Source: an uncultured Mollicutes bacterium (GTDB lineage: Bacteria; Bacillota_I; Bacilli_A; RFN20; CAG-826). Taken from it: 64,000 nt of DNA. The stretch's first letter is position 1. Every line of letters starts with the position of its first letter. Made by a program: the position numbers and the translations under genes. Under the pieces are notes generated by a model. The model did not search any database, had not been told where the DNA came from, and worked only from the letters and a program-made list of their open reading frames with translations. Location: positions 1 to 64,000 of the forward strand of contig CAMESG010000003.1 of the NCBI GenBank assembly GCA_945936135.1, read 5' to 3'. This document shows positions 1 to 8,474 of this stretch, piece after piece.

Positions 1-506
1 CAGATAGATTATACCAAAGGTCGGCTGCCATCAGTCATGTGCAAATAATGACTTTAAACGTAAAATCCATTAACTTTTCTCAACATAAAATCCGATTCAG
101 CTACCTAAATCGGACTTTATTCTAAGAATTTTGACTTTTTGATATAAAACGGAATTTACTTTAAGAATATGGCGGTCTACCCATCCGTGTACCACTTGAT
201 GTTTTTTGCGATGCGTTCATCCGATTACTTCCTTATGACGACGTTTATCCAGGCGATTCCCCTGCCCTCTTCGAGGGTTTTTCGTCGCTAAATTATTATA
301 GCAAGATCCCAAGTCTCTTCCCTAGGCCATGATTCAAGCTATTCTTATCTTCGTCGCACTTTCCCATGCGATTTGCCCTTAATTCAAATATTTGCCCTTA
401 ATATTTTGGGATTATTAATGGAAATTTAGCTATATCAATTTGCTTTTAAATGCTCTCAAGCCTTTACTTTACCCTTAACTTGTAGCATTATTTAAGGGAT
501 TAATTT
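1..506. other. Non-coding stretch before fic
   Basis: No gene is supported here. A hairpin at 91-114 (TCCGATT ... AAATCGGA) followed by CTTTATTC could be a weak terminator of a gene to the left of the window. From about 360 to 506 the sequence is AT-rich with two copies of TTTGCCCTTAA and presumably holds the fic promoter, but no clean -35/-10 pair could be chosen. Confidence 0.4.
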
Positions 507-1556
507 ATGAGAAACTTTGATTACGAAAGTCTGTCCAAAGCCACGTGGATACCAGACGTCCTCGATTACGTCGCGCTCATCTCGCAGGAAAAGGGGAAGC
601 AGGAACTTTACCTTAGGCAGAAGCCGGAGGAGCTTGAGCGCCTGGTCGAGATAGCCAAGGTCCAGTCCACCGAGGCCAGCAACGCCATCGAAGGAATACA
701 CACGTCCTCCACGAGGCTCAAGAAGCTCATGGGCGAGAAGACCGCGCCGAAGAACCGCGATGAGGAGGAGATCGCCGGCTATCGCGACGCGCTCGCGCTC
801 ATACACCAATCCTTCGATATGATCTCCATCACGCCGAACTACATCCTCCAGTTGCATCAGATCCTCATGGGACATACGTCCGCCTCACATAAAGGCAAAT
901 TCAAGAGCGCGCAGAACTACATCTCCGCCACCGACGGAAAGGGAAATTCTTTCACCCTCTTCACGCCAATGGATCCCTTCGAGACTCCGCTGGCAATGCA
1001 ACGGATCTGCGATGAGTACAACCGCTGCATCGGCAACGGGCTGGTCCATCCGCTCGTCCTGATCCCGCTCTTTATCCATGACTTCCTCTGCATCCACCCC
1101 TTCATCGACGGAAACGGCAGGATGTCGCGCCTATTGACCACGTTGCTCCTTTATCGGTCGGGCTTCTACGTCGGCAAATACATTTCCCTCGAGGCGAAGA
1201 TCTCCAAGAACAGGGACCTCTATTACGATGCCCTGAGCAAAAGCCAAGAGGGCTGGCACGAAGGAAAGGACAATCCCCTGCCCTTCGTCAAATACATCCT
1301 CGGCACCGTGGCTTCGGCGTATTCGGATTTCGAGGAGCGGGTCGAGCTCGTGAGCGAAAAGCTCCCCGCCAAGGAGATGGTCAGGAAGGCGATCGGCCAA
1401 AAGATCGGCTATTTCACGAAGGCGGACGTCATGGAGCTATGCCCGTCGCTTAGCCTTTCTTCCGTCGAACTTGCTTTGCGCGAATTGGTGAGGGAAAAGG
1501 CGATTGAGAGGTCTGGGGTCGGAAAGGCGACGAAGTACCGCTGTATTAAGCTTTAA
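507..1556 (+). CDS. Fic family protein (probable AMP-transferase)
   Basis: Fic enzymes transfer AMP or another phosphate-linked group from a nucleotide to hydroxyl side chains of target proteins. The 349-aa product has the canonical catalytic loop HPFIDGNGRMSR at residues 197-208, with His197 as catalytic base. Upstream, STEASNAIEG at residues 54-63 matches the (S/T)xxxE(G/N) inhibitory helix, placing it among Fic proteins whose inhibitory helix is N-terminal in the same chain. The C-terminal ~70 residues look like a winged helix, a common architecture in which the protein may bind DNA or regulate itself. It stands alone, outside the tRNA-anchored island, and no separate antitoxin is seen beside it. 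All catalytic residues are intact. The target is unknown. Confidence 0.9.
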   Translation: MRNFDYESLSKATWIPDVLDYVALISQEKGKQELYLRQKPEELERLVEIAKVQSTEASNAIEGIHTSSTRLKKLMGEKTAPKNRDEEEIAGYRDALALIHQSFDMISITPNYILQLHQILMGHTSASHKGKFKSAQNYISATDGKGNSFTLFTPMDPFETPLAMQRICDEYNRCIGNGLVHPLVLIPLFIHDFLCIHPFIDGNGRMSRLLTTLLLYRSGFYVGKYISLEAKISKNRDLYYDALSKSQEGWHEGKDNPLPFVKYILGTVASAYSDFEERVELVSEKLPAKEMVRKAIGQKIGYFTKADVMELCPSLSLSSVELALRELVREKAIERSGVGKATKYRCIKL

Positions 1557-1689
1557 GTCGGAAATAAGAATTTGAAATATGGCACGGTTTTCGGTCAGGG
1601 GATTTCGGCGAAGATTTCTAAAGAAAAAGGCGGCGATTTGATATATAATTGACACGCTACGGAAAGTGTACCTTTTGAGACGGAATTGA

Positions 1690-2229
<540 letters not shown>

Positions 2230-2337
2230 AACGCCCTGCCACCGCTTCTCCATCCGCCCTCGATCCCAAAATGCAAAAACCTCCTTCTCGAAAAACCATA
2301 AAAACGAGAAAACAGCCCGCCATCGCTGCTTTTTACC

Positions 2338-2371
2338 GAAAAAAACGTTCCTGACGATGTATCAAGAACGT
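2338..2371 (-). terminator. Likely original terminator of the tRNA-Met operon
   Basis: On the minus strand ACGTTCTTGA (2371-2362) and TCAGGAACGT (2354-2345) form a 10-bp stem with one G-U pair and a 7-base loop, followed by a run of seven T (A tract at 2339-2345 on the plus strand). It points away from the 17-bp tRNA repeat at 2381-2397. If the island were removed it would lie just downstream of the tRNA-Met gene. Confidence 0.75.
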
Positions 2372-2380
2372 ATTACTCAT

Positions 2381-2397
2381 TTGGTGGCTGAGGGGGG
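2381..2397 (+). repeat. Left attachment site (attL), 17-bp repeat of the tRNA-Met end
   Basis: TTGGTGGCTGAGGGGGG is identical, in the same orientation, to 41101-41117, which covers CCA, the acceptor stem and part of the T stem of tRNA-Met. The integrase gene begins about 0.9 kb away. These are the expected direct repeats of a tRNA-targeting integrative element, so this is taken as the distal end of the island. Confidence 0.8.
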
Positions 2398-2672
2398 CTT
2401 ATCTCCGGGTCAAATTATTCGTTCGATGCCATCTAGATTATAGGGTTTTCTATGCAGGGAACGCCTATTTTTCATTTTCGGATAATAACTGTGTTATTAG
2501 AATTTTACGATTTTTTACGATTTTTTGATTGAATATTTCATCAATCGTTAATCATCGTTTTCATCATTAACAGGTTGTGCAACCGTATGTATGTATGTCG
2601 AGGGTTCGAGTGCACATTCTCACGCCCTAGACATACAGCTCTACTTCAGCGACCAATTCGGTCCCGATTTCT
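2398..2672. other. Island left end with a tRNA-Met-like fragment in inverse orientation
   Basis: No gene is supported. The 19 bases at 2593-2611 (starting GTATGTCGAGGG) equal the reverse complement of 41118-41136, the part of tRNA-Met directly next to the 17-bp att repeat. Just before it, GGTTGTGCAACCG at 2574-2586 resembles GGTTAGAGCAACCGG of the tRNA D arm, so 2574-2611 looks like a decayed tRNA-Met piece lacking most of its anticodon arm. The same stretch contains an interrupted palindrome pairing GTATGTC (2593-2599) with GACATAC (2630-2636). Confidence 0.6.
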
Positions 2673-3125
2673 TCAGTGCTTCACATCGAAGATCGAAGGC
2701 TTGAACGGATCCTCGTCCTGTTCCGCAGCGACCTTGGCCTGCACCACATCCGGATTGAGGGAATACGGGCCTGGGGCAAACTTGGATGTCAGGTAGTCAA
2801 GCATGCCTTCTTTGGTTTGGAATTGGCCAATGCTGGTCGGGTTATCCGCCAGGAAGCGGCGCAATGCATCTTTGGTCTGGGCCAGCTGAATCCAGTAATC
2901 GATGTCACCGACATCAAATTCATCATTGTAGATCAGGTAGTCAACAGGGACCCTTAGCACCATAGAAAGAGTTTTGAGTTGTTGAATGCTCGGTTGGAAG
3001 AGAAGCTTCTCCCAACGAACATAGGTGGATTGGTTGACGCCACACTTGGCAGCGAGTTCTTGCTGGGTCAGATGGTTGGCTTTGCGAGCTTCTTCCAGTC
3101 TGCCCCACTTCTTCGGTGTTTCCAT
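2673..3125 (-). CDS. Xre-family transcriptional regulator of the island
   Basis: This 150-aa protein has an N-terminal helix-turn-helix (residues ~8-62): LTQQELAAKCGVNQSTYVRWE is the typical Xre pattern, followed by PSIQQLKTLSMVLRVPVDYL. The C-terminal ~80 residues are not recognised. The start is supported by AAGGAG nine bases upstream. It is divergent from the integrase gene, the usual place for a repressor controlling integrase expression in integrative elements; that role is inferred from position. Confidence 0.85.
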   Translation of the reverse strand: METPKKWGRLEEARKANHLTQQELAAKCGVNQSTYVRWEKLLFQPSIQQLKTLSMVLRVPVDYLIYNDEFDVGDIDYWIQLAQTKDALRRFLADNPTSIGQFQTKEGMLDYLTSKFAPGPYSLNPDVVQAKVAAEQDEDPFKPSIFDVKH

Positions 3126-3242
3126 AATCGTTTATGCTCCTTGTGCCATATTGTAGACCGCAATTTTAGGCTCTTTCAACATAATTATTCCATTAATGCT
3201 CTTAGAAATATTGTTTTGAATAGCATTAAATGCATTTTCTTG

Positions 3243-3272
3243 TTGACCGAATAAGGCAGTATATGCCATACT
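3243..3272 (+). promoter_or_regulatory. Candidate integrase promoter with dyad
   Basis: TTGACC at 3243-3248 and CATACT at 3267-3272 are 18 bases apart. The -10 region lies inside AGTAT-ATGCC-ATACT (3258-3272), an inverted repeat that could be an operator for the neighbouring Xre protein. Both assignments are by eye. Confidence 0.4.
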
Positions 3273-3316
3273 ATGCACGCAAACATATGGCACTTTTAGA
3301 ATATCGAGGTAAAGAT

Positions 3317-4399
3317 ATGGCTGTCTACTACGATAAAAACAAGAAATGCTATTACATCCGGGTCAAGGTCGGAGAGAAACTCCACAACTGTTACAGCAAG
3401 CCCGGTACGAAAGGGAAGTTTAAAAAGCGAGCGGAAGCCGTTGAGTATGAGCCGATATATATGGCGAGCATATTAGGCGAGCGAACCGTGAAGGCGGTTA
3501 TCGTTAATGACGATTACCTCGATGGCTTCTACCGCTTTCTCAGGACGAAGTTGAAACCCTCCACTTACTATGGGCACGTGAATACCTTCGATAAGTATTG
3601 GAGGAAAAAGGTCATGAACATCGACGTCAAGAATTTCAACAACACCGGTTTGGAATCTCTTGTTGAAAGGGTGTTCGCAGGCAAGACCAATTGGAACGGC
3701 AAAGCCGCTTCGGGCGAATGGTTCGTGAAGTACATGAAGAAAATCAACCCAGACCTCGATCCGTCCCTGGTCGTCCCTCCGAAGGTTTTCACGCCCAAGC
3801 TACATGAATACCACATCTACAGCGAAGACCAGTTCAACCAATTCCTCTCTGTCATCGACGAGCCAAAATGGAGGTTCCTATTCTTGCTTCTGTTCAACTA
3901 TGGCCTCCGCATCTCCGAATGCCTTGGGCTTCGTTGGGGCGATTTCAAAAAAGACGGTCTCCACATCGAACGATGCGCGTGTGTAAAGAACGATTCCCAT
4001 AAGGTCATCTTCACGAGCCCCAAGACGGTTAACTCTTATCGCACATACCCTATCGTAGAGGCAATCAAGCCTTATATCGAGAACCTTAGACCGGAAGATG
4101 CAAAGCCCATCACCCAGGTTTTCACGAGCGAAAAGGAAGGCGCAATTGTGCTAGGGCAATCTTCCGTCCGCAGAGCCTGTGAGCGATTCGCAAAGGAAGC
4201 CGGGCTGGTGCCAATCCGCCTGCATGAGTTCCGCCACTCCTGTGTTTCAAATTTATTGATGCACGGCATATCCCCTCGTCTTGTCGCTCGTTGGGTTGGT
4301 GATACAGAATCGATGGTTTTGAGCACCTACTCCCACTTATTGCCAAGCGAAAAGCAGGATATGGCCGAGTTGATGAATAAGATTGTTGTCGATGGCTAA
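3317..4399 (+). CDS. int: Tyrosine recombinase (phage-type integrase)
   Basis: From the start chosen here it has 360 residues. An N-terminal AP2-like arm-binding segment (MAVYYDKNKKCYYIRVKV) is followed by a SAM-like core-binding domain (~60-145) and a catalytic domain with Arg188 (YGLRISE), Lys226 (TSPKT), His293-x-x-Arg296 (HEFRH), Trp316 in the second-His position (ARWVGD) and nucleophile Tyr328 (TYSHL). All catalytic positions are filled. In-frame ATGs exist upstream at 3230 and 3287, but 3317 has AGGTAAAG at the right spacing and begins with the usual integrase N-terminus. It sits next to attL and presumably carried out integration into tRNA-Met. Confidence 0.92.
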   Translation: MAVYYDKNKKCYYIRVKVGEKLHNCYSKPGTKGKFKKRAEAVEYEPIYMASILGERTVKAVIVNDDYLDGFYRFLRTKLKPSTYYGHVNTFDKYWRKKVMNIDVKNFNNTGLESLVERVFAGKTNWNGKAASGEWFVKYMKKINPDLDPSLVVPPKVFTPKLHEYHIYSEDQFNQFLSVIDEPKWRFLFLLLFNYGLRISECLGLRWGDFKKDGLHIERCACVKNDSHKVIFTSPKTVNSYRTYPIVEAIKPYIENLRPEDAKPITQVFTSEKEGAIVLGQSSVRRACERFAKEAGLVPIRLHEFRHSCVSNLLMHGISPRLVARWVGDTESMVLSTYSHLLPSEKQDMAELMNKIVVDG

Positions 4400-4407
4400 G
4401 AAAGGCT

Positions 4408-6165
4408 TCAAATGGACAAGATTGACTTCATTTTTGCCAGTAGTATTTCTCTCCTATCGGAGATGAATTGCTCGAAGGCAAGAATATCAAGATTTGTGGA
4501 GGACTTGACATAGAGGTCCGCTGGGGTTTTTCCTTTCGCCTCAGCCCATGATTTCAAAGAATCGTCGCCCTTCGATTTGTTGATGGATTCTTCAAGAATT
4601 TGAAGATTTAAGACAGAGTTATAGTTTTTCTTATCTCTGAAGAAGACCTCTTGATCAGGTGTTAAACCCAATAATCCAACCTTCTTCTTGTCTTCGAATT
4701 GTGTGCGCGGATGCATGTGGTCTTCGGCAATCGCTCTCCCATATGCCAGGACGGTGTCCGGATAAAGAAGATGCAAAACCAAACCCGCGACTGGAGAACC
4801 ATACTCCTCCTCAAGGAAAGAATTAATGGTTTCATCGCCAAAAGAGTAATTCTTGTCGGGATCAGATTTAAATCTATCAAAGATTTCCTGAATCGGGAAT
4901 TTATCTGAAGAGGATTCTTTTATAACAGTCCTTGTAGTTTTCAATATACTGTCGGATTGACCACCGAAAATGCCTTTGAGCAGGGACATAGCTAACCATT
5001 TAGCTATGTTCTTTTTGTCCTGCGCATCATATGTTGTTTTGACGACAGCATCAGCGAGGTTGTTCTTATAAATGTAGTAAGCAATTGGAATCGCGGCATT
5101 CTTTGCTCGCAAAAGGCTATCGTTGAACCCCAGTTGCTCAAGCAGCCGGAATGTCGCGACAAGACTCTTTTTTATGTCGGCCCATTTGCTTTCAAAGATA
5201 GCGATATTAGTTTTCCCAAAGTTTTCAATTTTGAATCTAATGTCTAAATCGGAGAGCACAAGAATTGCTTTGAGAATGAAGTCCTGCGATACATCAAAGC
5301 TTGGGCTACCATAGGTATATATCTCTTCTCTTACGCCGCGCATCTCGTCCCTTGCGTCAAAAAGCGTCCAGTTGGCAGATGCTATTGACATCAAGAGATC
5401 GGAGAAGGACAAAGGCGTTCCACCGCTATTTGTACGGAGAAAGACGTCCAAAACTTTATCCTGATCCTGGTCATCGACGACGTAATAAGTGATTGTTTCT
5501 TCCGTGTAAACCTTGTTATAAAGATCAACCAGCGTTGCTAATGCAAATTCATTTTCGAATAATCCGTTTTCTATTGCGTAAGCATTTACGGCAGATGGCG
5601 TTTTAAATTCCAAAATCTTACCGACCTTGAACCAAAAATGGTTTGGGTTGGCTGCTTGATCTTCCTCCAGCTCTTTTTGAGTCAAAAAACGGAAGTTATA
5701 CATCTTCTCGTTATCAATTGCGGCACTCAGGGGACCGGATAGTTCAAGATAGAGACGTCTTGTAGGCATGGAATCTTCGTTATCTTTCCACCACTTACTA
5801 GGTTTCTTAGTGCGATAGGTTCCAATTAAACCAACATAAAGGCTTGTCAATCTCTGTTGACCGTCAATAACGGCGTAAAAATCATTATTTAGTAATTGAG
5901 TCGGTGCATCGGGATTATCTTCATGGAACTTCCGGGCATAATCTTTAATGAAAGTGTAGAACTTAAAATTCTGTTTGATGCTCTCGTCCGTTATTTTCCA
6001 AAGCATGAAAGAATTGATCGGATAATTTCTCAATATGCTGTCGAAAAGAACTTCAATCTGCCCTATGTCCCAGACGAATTTTCTTTGAATGGCAGGTAAC
6101 AGATATTCGTTGGATGCGATGCTATTCATAGCATCCCTTATCGTTATTGAGTGATACTTACTCAT
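4408..6165 (-). CDS. GmrSD-type DUF262/HNH nuclease
   Basis: A 585-aa protein with two recognisable halves. The N-terminal DUF262 (ParB-like NTPase) domain has LPAIQRKFVW at 23-32, IDGQQR at 100-105 and RTNSGGTPLS at 244-253. The C-terminal part has an HNH/DUF1524-like site, DHMHP at 482-486, and NLQILEESINKSKG at 520-533. This is the single-chain GmrSD arrangement of type IV restriction enzymes, which cleave modified DNA such as sugar-modified hydroxymethylcytosine DNA. It is the last gene of the minus-strand operon headed by the Druantia-like genes, 55 bases after the 61-aa gene, with GAGG before its start. The modification recognised here cannot be read from sequence. Confidence 0.82.
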   Translation of the reverse strand: MSKYHSITIRDAMNSIASNEYLLPAIQRKFVWDIGQIEVLFDSILRNYPINSFMLWKITDESIKQNFKFYTFIKDYARKFHEDNPDAPTQLLNNDFYAVIDGQQRLTSLYVGLIGTYRTKKPSKWWKDNEDSMPTRRLYLELSGPLSAAIDNEKMYNFRFLTQKELEEDQAANPNHFWFKVGKILEFKTPSAVNAYAIENGLFENEFALATLVDLYNKVYTEETITYYVVDDQDQDKVLDVFLRTNSGGTPLSFSDLLMSIASANWTLFDARDEMRGVREEIYTYGSPSFDVSQDFILKAILVLSDLDIRFKIENFGKTNIAIFESKWADIKKSLVATFRLLEQLGFNDSLLRAKNAAIPIAYYIYKNNLADAVVKTTYDAQDKKNIAKWLAMSLLKGIFGGQSDSILKTTRTVIKESSSDKFPIQEIFDRFKSDPDKNYSFGDETINSFLEEEYGSPVAGLVLHLLYPDTVLAYGRAIAEDHMHPRTQFEDKKKVGLLGLTPDQEVFFRDKKNYNSVLNLQILEESINKSKGDDSLKSWAEAKGKTPADLYVKSSTNLDILAFEQFISDRREILLAKMKSILSI

Positions 6166-6220
6166 AGCAAAACCTCACCGAACGCAAAACGCTTCTAAGC
6201 AAAGAAAGGCAAATAACAGG

Positions 6221-6406
6221 CTATTTGGCCTTTTTGGCGCCAAGAATCTTTAGGTATTTATATTGATTCTTTAATACCCGCTTTGCCGCATCTTTAGCGG
6301 CATACTCACTGGAAGCGTCAACTGTGATTGTTGATTTTTTATAGGATGAAAAGAATCCGTTGCTGTACTCGAACTCGACTATCCATTTTGAATCGAAAAA
6401 ACCCAT
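6221..6406 (-). CDS. Small hypothetical protein in the Druantia-like operon
   Basis: A 61-aa product with a good ribosome binding site (AAGGAG, 8 bases before ATG). Aromatic residues and a likely beta-strand segment (KWIVEFEYSNGFFSSYKK) are followed by an Ala/Lys-rich helix (SSEYAAKDAAKRVLKNQYK). No family is recognised. It follows the UvrD-like helicase by 17 bases and precedes the GmrSD-like gene, so it is almost certainly co-transcribed and could be an accessory or immunity factor; that is inference. Confidence 0.65.
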   Translation of the reverse strand: MGFFDSKWIVEFEYSNGFFSSYKKSTITVDASSEYAAKDAAKRVLKNQYKYLKILGAKKAK

Positions 6407-6423
6407 TCTTATTCTCCTTATAT

Positions 6424-8460
6424 TTATTCTGATAGGAAAGGCGATTCCTTTCCATAACTAAGCACATAGGCTTTGATTTGGGCGCGCGTTAACGCAACAT
6501 AAAGCAGGCAACGTTCAATGAGGAGATTCTCATCATTTTCTACTTCGTCGGCAGTTTTGGTTACGGAAGGAATGATGTCTTTGTTGATTGAAACCGCAAA
6601 GATGTAGCGGAATTCCAATCCCTTGATGCGGTGCATGGTGGCAACCCTTACGCCAACAAGATCCGAATCGTCTTCTTCACGCTTTACCTCGATATGTTCA
6701 ATGCCTTCTTTCTCTAGATATTCGAGAATGGCATCGGTCTGTTTTTTGCCTCTGGCGACGATGCAGATGTCATTAAGCACAGCACCACCCGTAAGCAATT
6801 TGCGGATTTCATCGCAGGTGTATGCCATTTGTTCTTCGAAATCAGTGAAATTCTTTATTTCGGGAGCATCGCCATGAGTCAACGATAGGCATTTATCCTT
6901 TTCGAGAATCTCACCATCGAGGTCGTCGAAGGGAATCTCTTTTAGGAAAGCAAATGCGTAACGCTGCGTTTCTTCGGTGGTTCTGTAGTTAAGATGCAAC
7001 ACATTGCTTCTTCCTTTGACGTTTATTCCGCAACGCGACAAGGTGGTTTTGTTTTTATAGATGCGCTGATGAGAGTCGCCAACGATAAACAAATCGTTTT
7101 CATGTTCGGGACCTGCCAAACGTCTGAGGAACTTAAAGGCATTTGTTCCAATGTCTTGGGCTTCATCAACGACGATTGAGTCGTATTGGCCTTCGGTTGA
7201 ATTGATGCTGGACCGAGCTAAATATGCGGCATAGTCCGCATCGCAAATGCCCTTCTGCTTAATTAGGGTCATGTATTCTTCGAAAACCTGCCAGACCTTC
7301 AATCTTGCTGGACGGTCCAGACGAGTTCCCCTGCCAATTCTTGGAACCACTAGATAAGATTGAACATCCATCCGGTCCAAAACACAGGCGATTTTTCTCC
7401 ATTCTTGGAGAAAGAAGGCTTCATCAAGTGGCAAATCGCATCCGCTTTTTTGAATGGCTTCGTACCAAACGCTTCTTAGTTGGGAATCGTCATAGATGAT
7501 CTTTTGACCGGTACCTAAGCCGTTAAAAACGGACGCGATCAAAGAGTCTACGTTATTGATCTCCAAACGCTTTAGATCGCGGAAAGAGACAATGCCTTTG
7601 ATGTTTTTCTCAATATCGTAACCAAGATTGGCGGTAAAGGTGGTAAAGAGTACCTTCTTTCCTTGTTCGAGAAGGTATTTTGTGCGATGCATGGCCACGA
7701 CGGTTTTTCCAGTACCCGCTTGGCCGGAGACCTTGGCTGGACCGTTAAAATCTCTAAAAGCGACTTTCCTTTGCTGCGGGTGGAGGAAGACGCGCCATTT
7801 CTCTAACGGGGCATCCATGATTGCTTTTAAAGAATCTTGGCCTTCTACAATATAGAAAGATTGCTTAGATGCCTCGGACATCAGGCTCTCGCTTAATGTT
7901 GCCGGCTTTTCGCCCTTTGGAACGGTTTCGAGTACGTCGGGGTAATCGAACCCTTCGACAAGCATCTCTAAACGCTCATAGACATCGGATGCAAATTTTT
8001 CGCATTCGGTGTACAGATGGTTCTGATCAATAATGCTCCGAACCAACGGAATCTGGACATCGGGGACACCCAGTGCCAGCAGTTGATCCTCCGTATATTT
8101 ATCGAAGAGGTGAACGGCAATCTTATCGGGAACGACTTCTTCGATAGTTATTAGTTGAACCGCCCCAGTAATAGAGCTGAAACTGAGTTGCTTCTTCTCC
8201 GCCCATTGGTATGCTTCGTCATGGTGATCGGCATATAGAAGAACGAAGACGCCTTCTTTATCGTCCTTATGAAGGATAATGCGATATGTAAGGTCAATTC
8301 GAATTGAATAAAGTTTCCCAATTGCCTCGAAATTAAGACCCGGGTTATATGGGTCGTTTTTAAATTTATCAACCGCATCCCAGGCTTTTTTCTGAATAGC
8401 CTTGGGCAATTTTGATACAGAGGTTGAGAACCCAGACCAAATCGCAACAGTTATTTTCAT
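6424..8460 (-). CDS. UvrD/Rep-like superfamily 1 helicase with RelE-like N-terminus
   Basis: A 678-aa protein. Residues ~1-95 (MKITVAIWSGFSTSVSKLPK ... YRIILHKDD ... HHDEAY) resemble the RelE/ParE toxin fold. The rest is an SF1 helicase: Walker A GQAGTGKT at ~246-253, a DEAQD Walker B, VGDSHQRIY, MHRIKGLEF and the C-terminal LTRAQ motif. An ATG at 8478 overlaps the previous gene's stop as ATGA, but ATG 8460 is preferred because AAAGGAG lies eight bases before it, inside the longer reading. It is translationally linked to the large helicase gene upstream and probably unwinds or translocates on DNA as part of the same defence operon. Confidence 0.85.
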   Translation of the reverse strand: MKITVAIWSGFSTSVSKLPKAIQKKAWDAVDKFKNDPYNPGLNFEAIGKLYSIRIDLTYRIILHKDDKEGVFVLLYADHHDEAYQWAEKKQLSFSSITGAVQLITIEEVVPDKIAVHLFDKYTEDQLLALGVPDVQIPLVRSIIDQNHLYTECEKFASDVYERLEMLVEGFDYPDVLETVPKGEKPATLSESLMSEASKQSFYIVEGQDSLKAIMDAPLEKWRVFLHPQQRKVAFRDFNGPAKVSGQAGTGKTVVAMHRTKYLLEQGKKVLFTTFTANLGYDIEKNIKGIVSFRDLKRLEINNVDSLIASVFNGLGTGQKIIYDDSQLRSVWYEAIQKSGCDLPLDEAFFLQEWRKIACVLDRMDVQSYLVVPRIGRGTRLDRPARLKVWQVFEEYMTLIKQKGICDADYAAYLARSSINSTEGQYDSIVVDEAQDIGTNAFKFLRRLAGPEHENDLFIVGDSHQRIYKNKTTLSRCGINVKGRSNVLHLNYRTTEETQRYAFAFLKEIPFDDLDGEILEKDKCLSLTHGDAPEIKNFTDFEEQMAYTCDEIRKLLTGGAVLNDICIVARGKKQTDAILEYLEKEGIEHIEVKREEDDSDLVGVRVATMHRIKGLEFRYIFAVSINKDIIPSVTKTADEVENDENLLIERCLLYVALTRAQIKAYVLSYGKESPFLSE

Positions 8461-8474
8461 GGGCGTCGCTCCTT

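Noticed and set aside
167-292. A 41-codon open frame (MAVYPSVYHLMFF...) left of fic
   Set aside because: No ribosome binding site and too short to judge; it could be a relic but cannot be supported.
2566-2579. A 14-base match (ATTAACAGGTTGTG) between the island left end and the region near 33352
   Set aside because: A 14-mer repeat is expected several times by chance in 64 kb; the flanks do not match.
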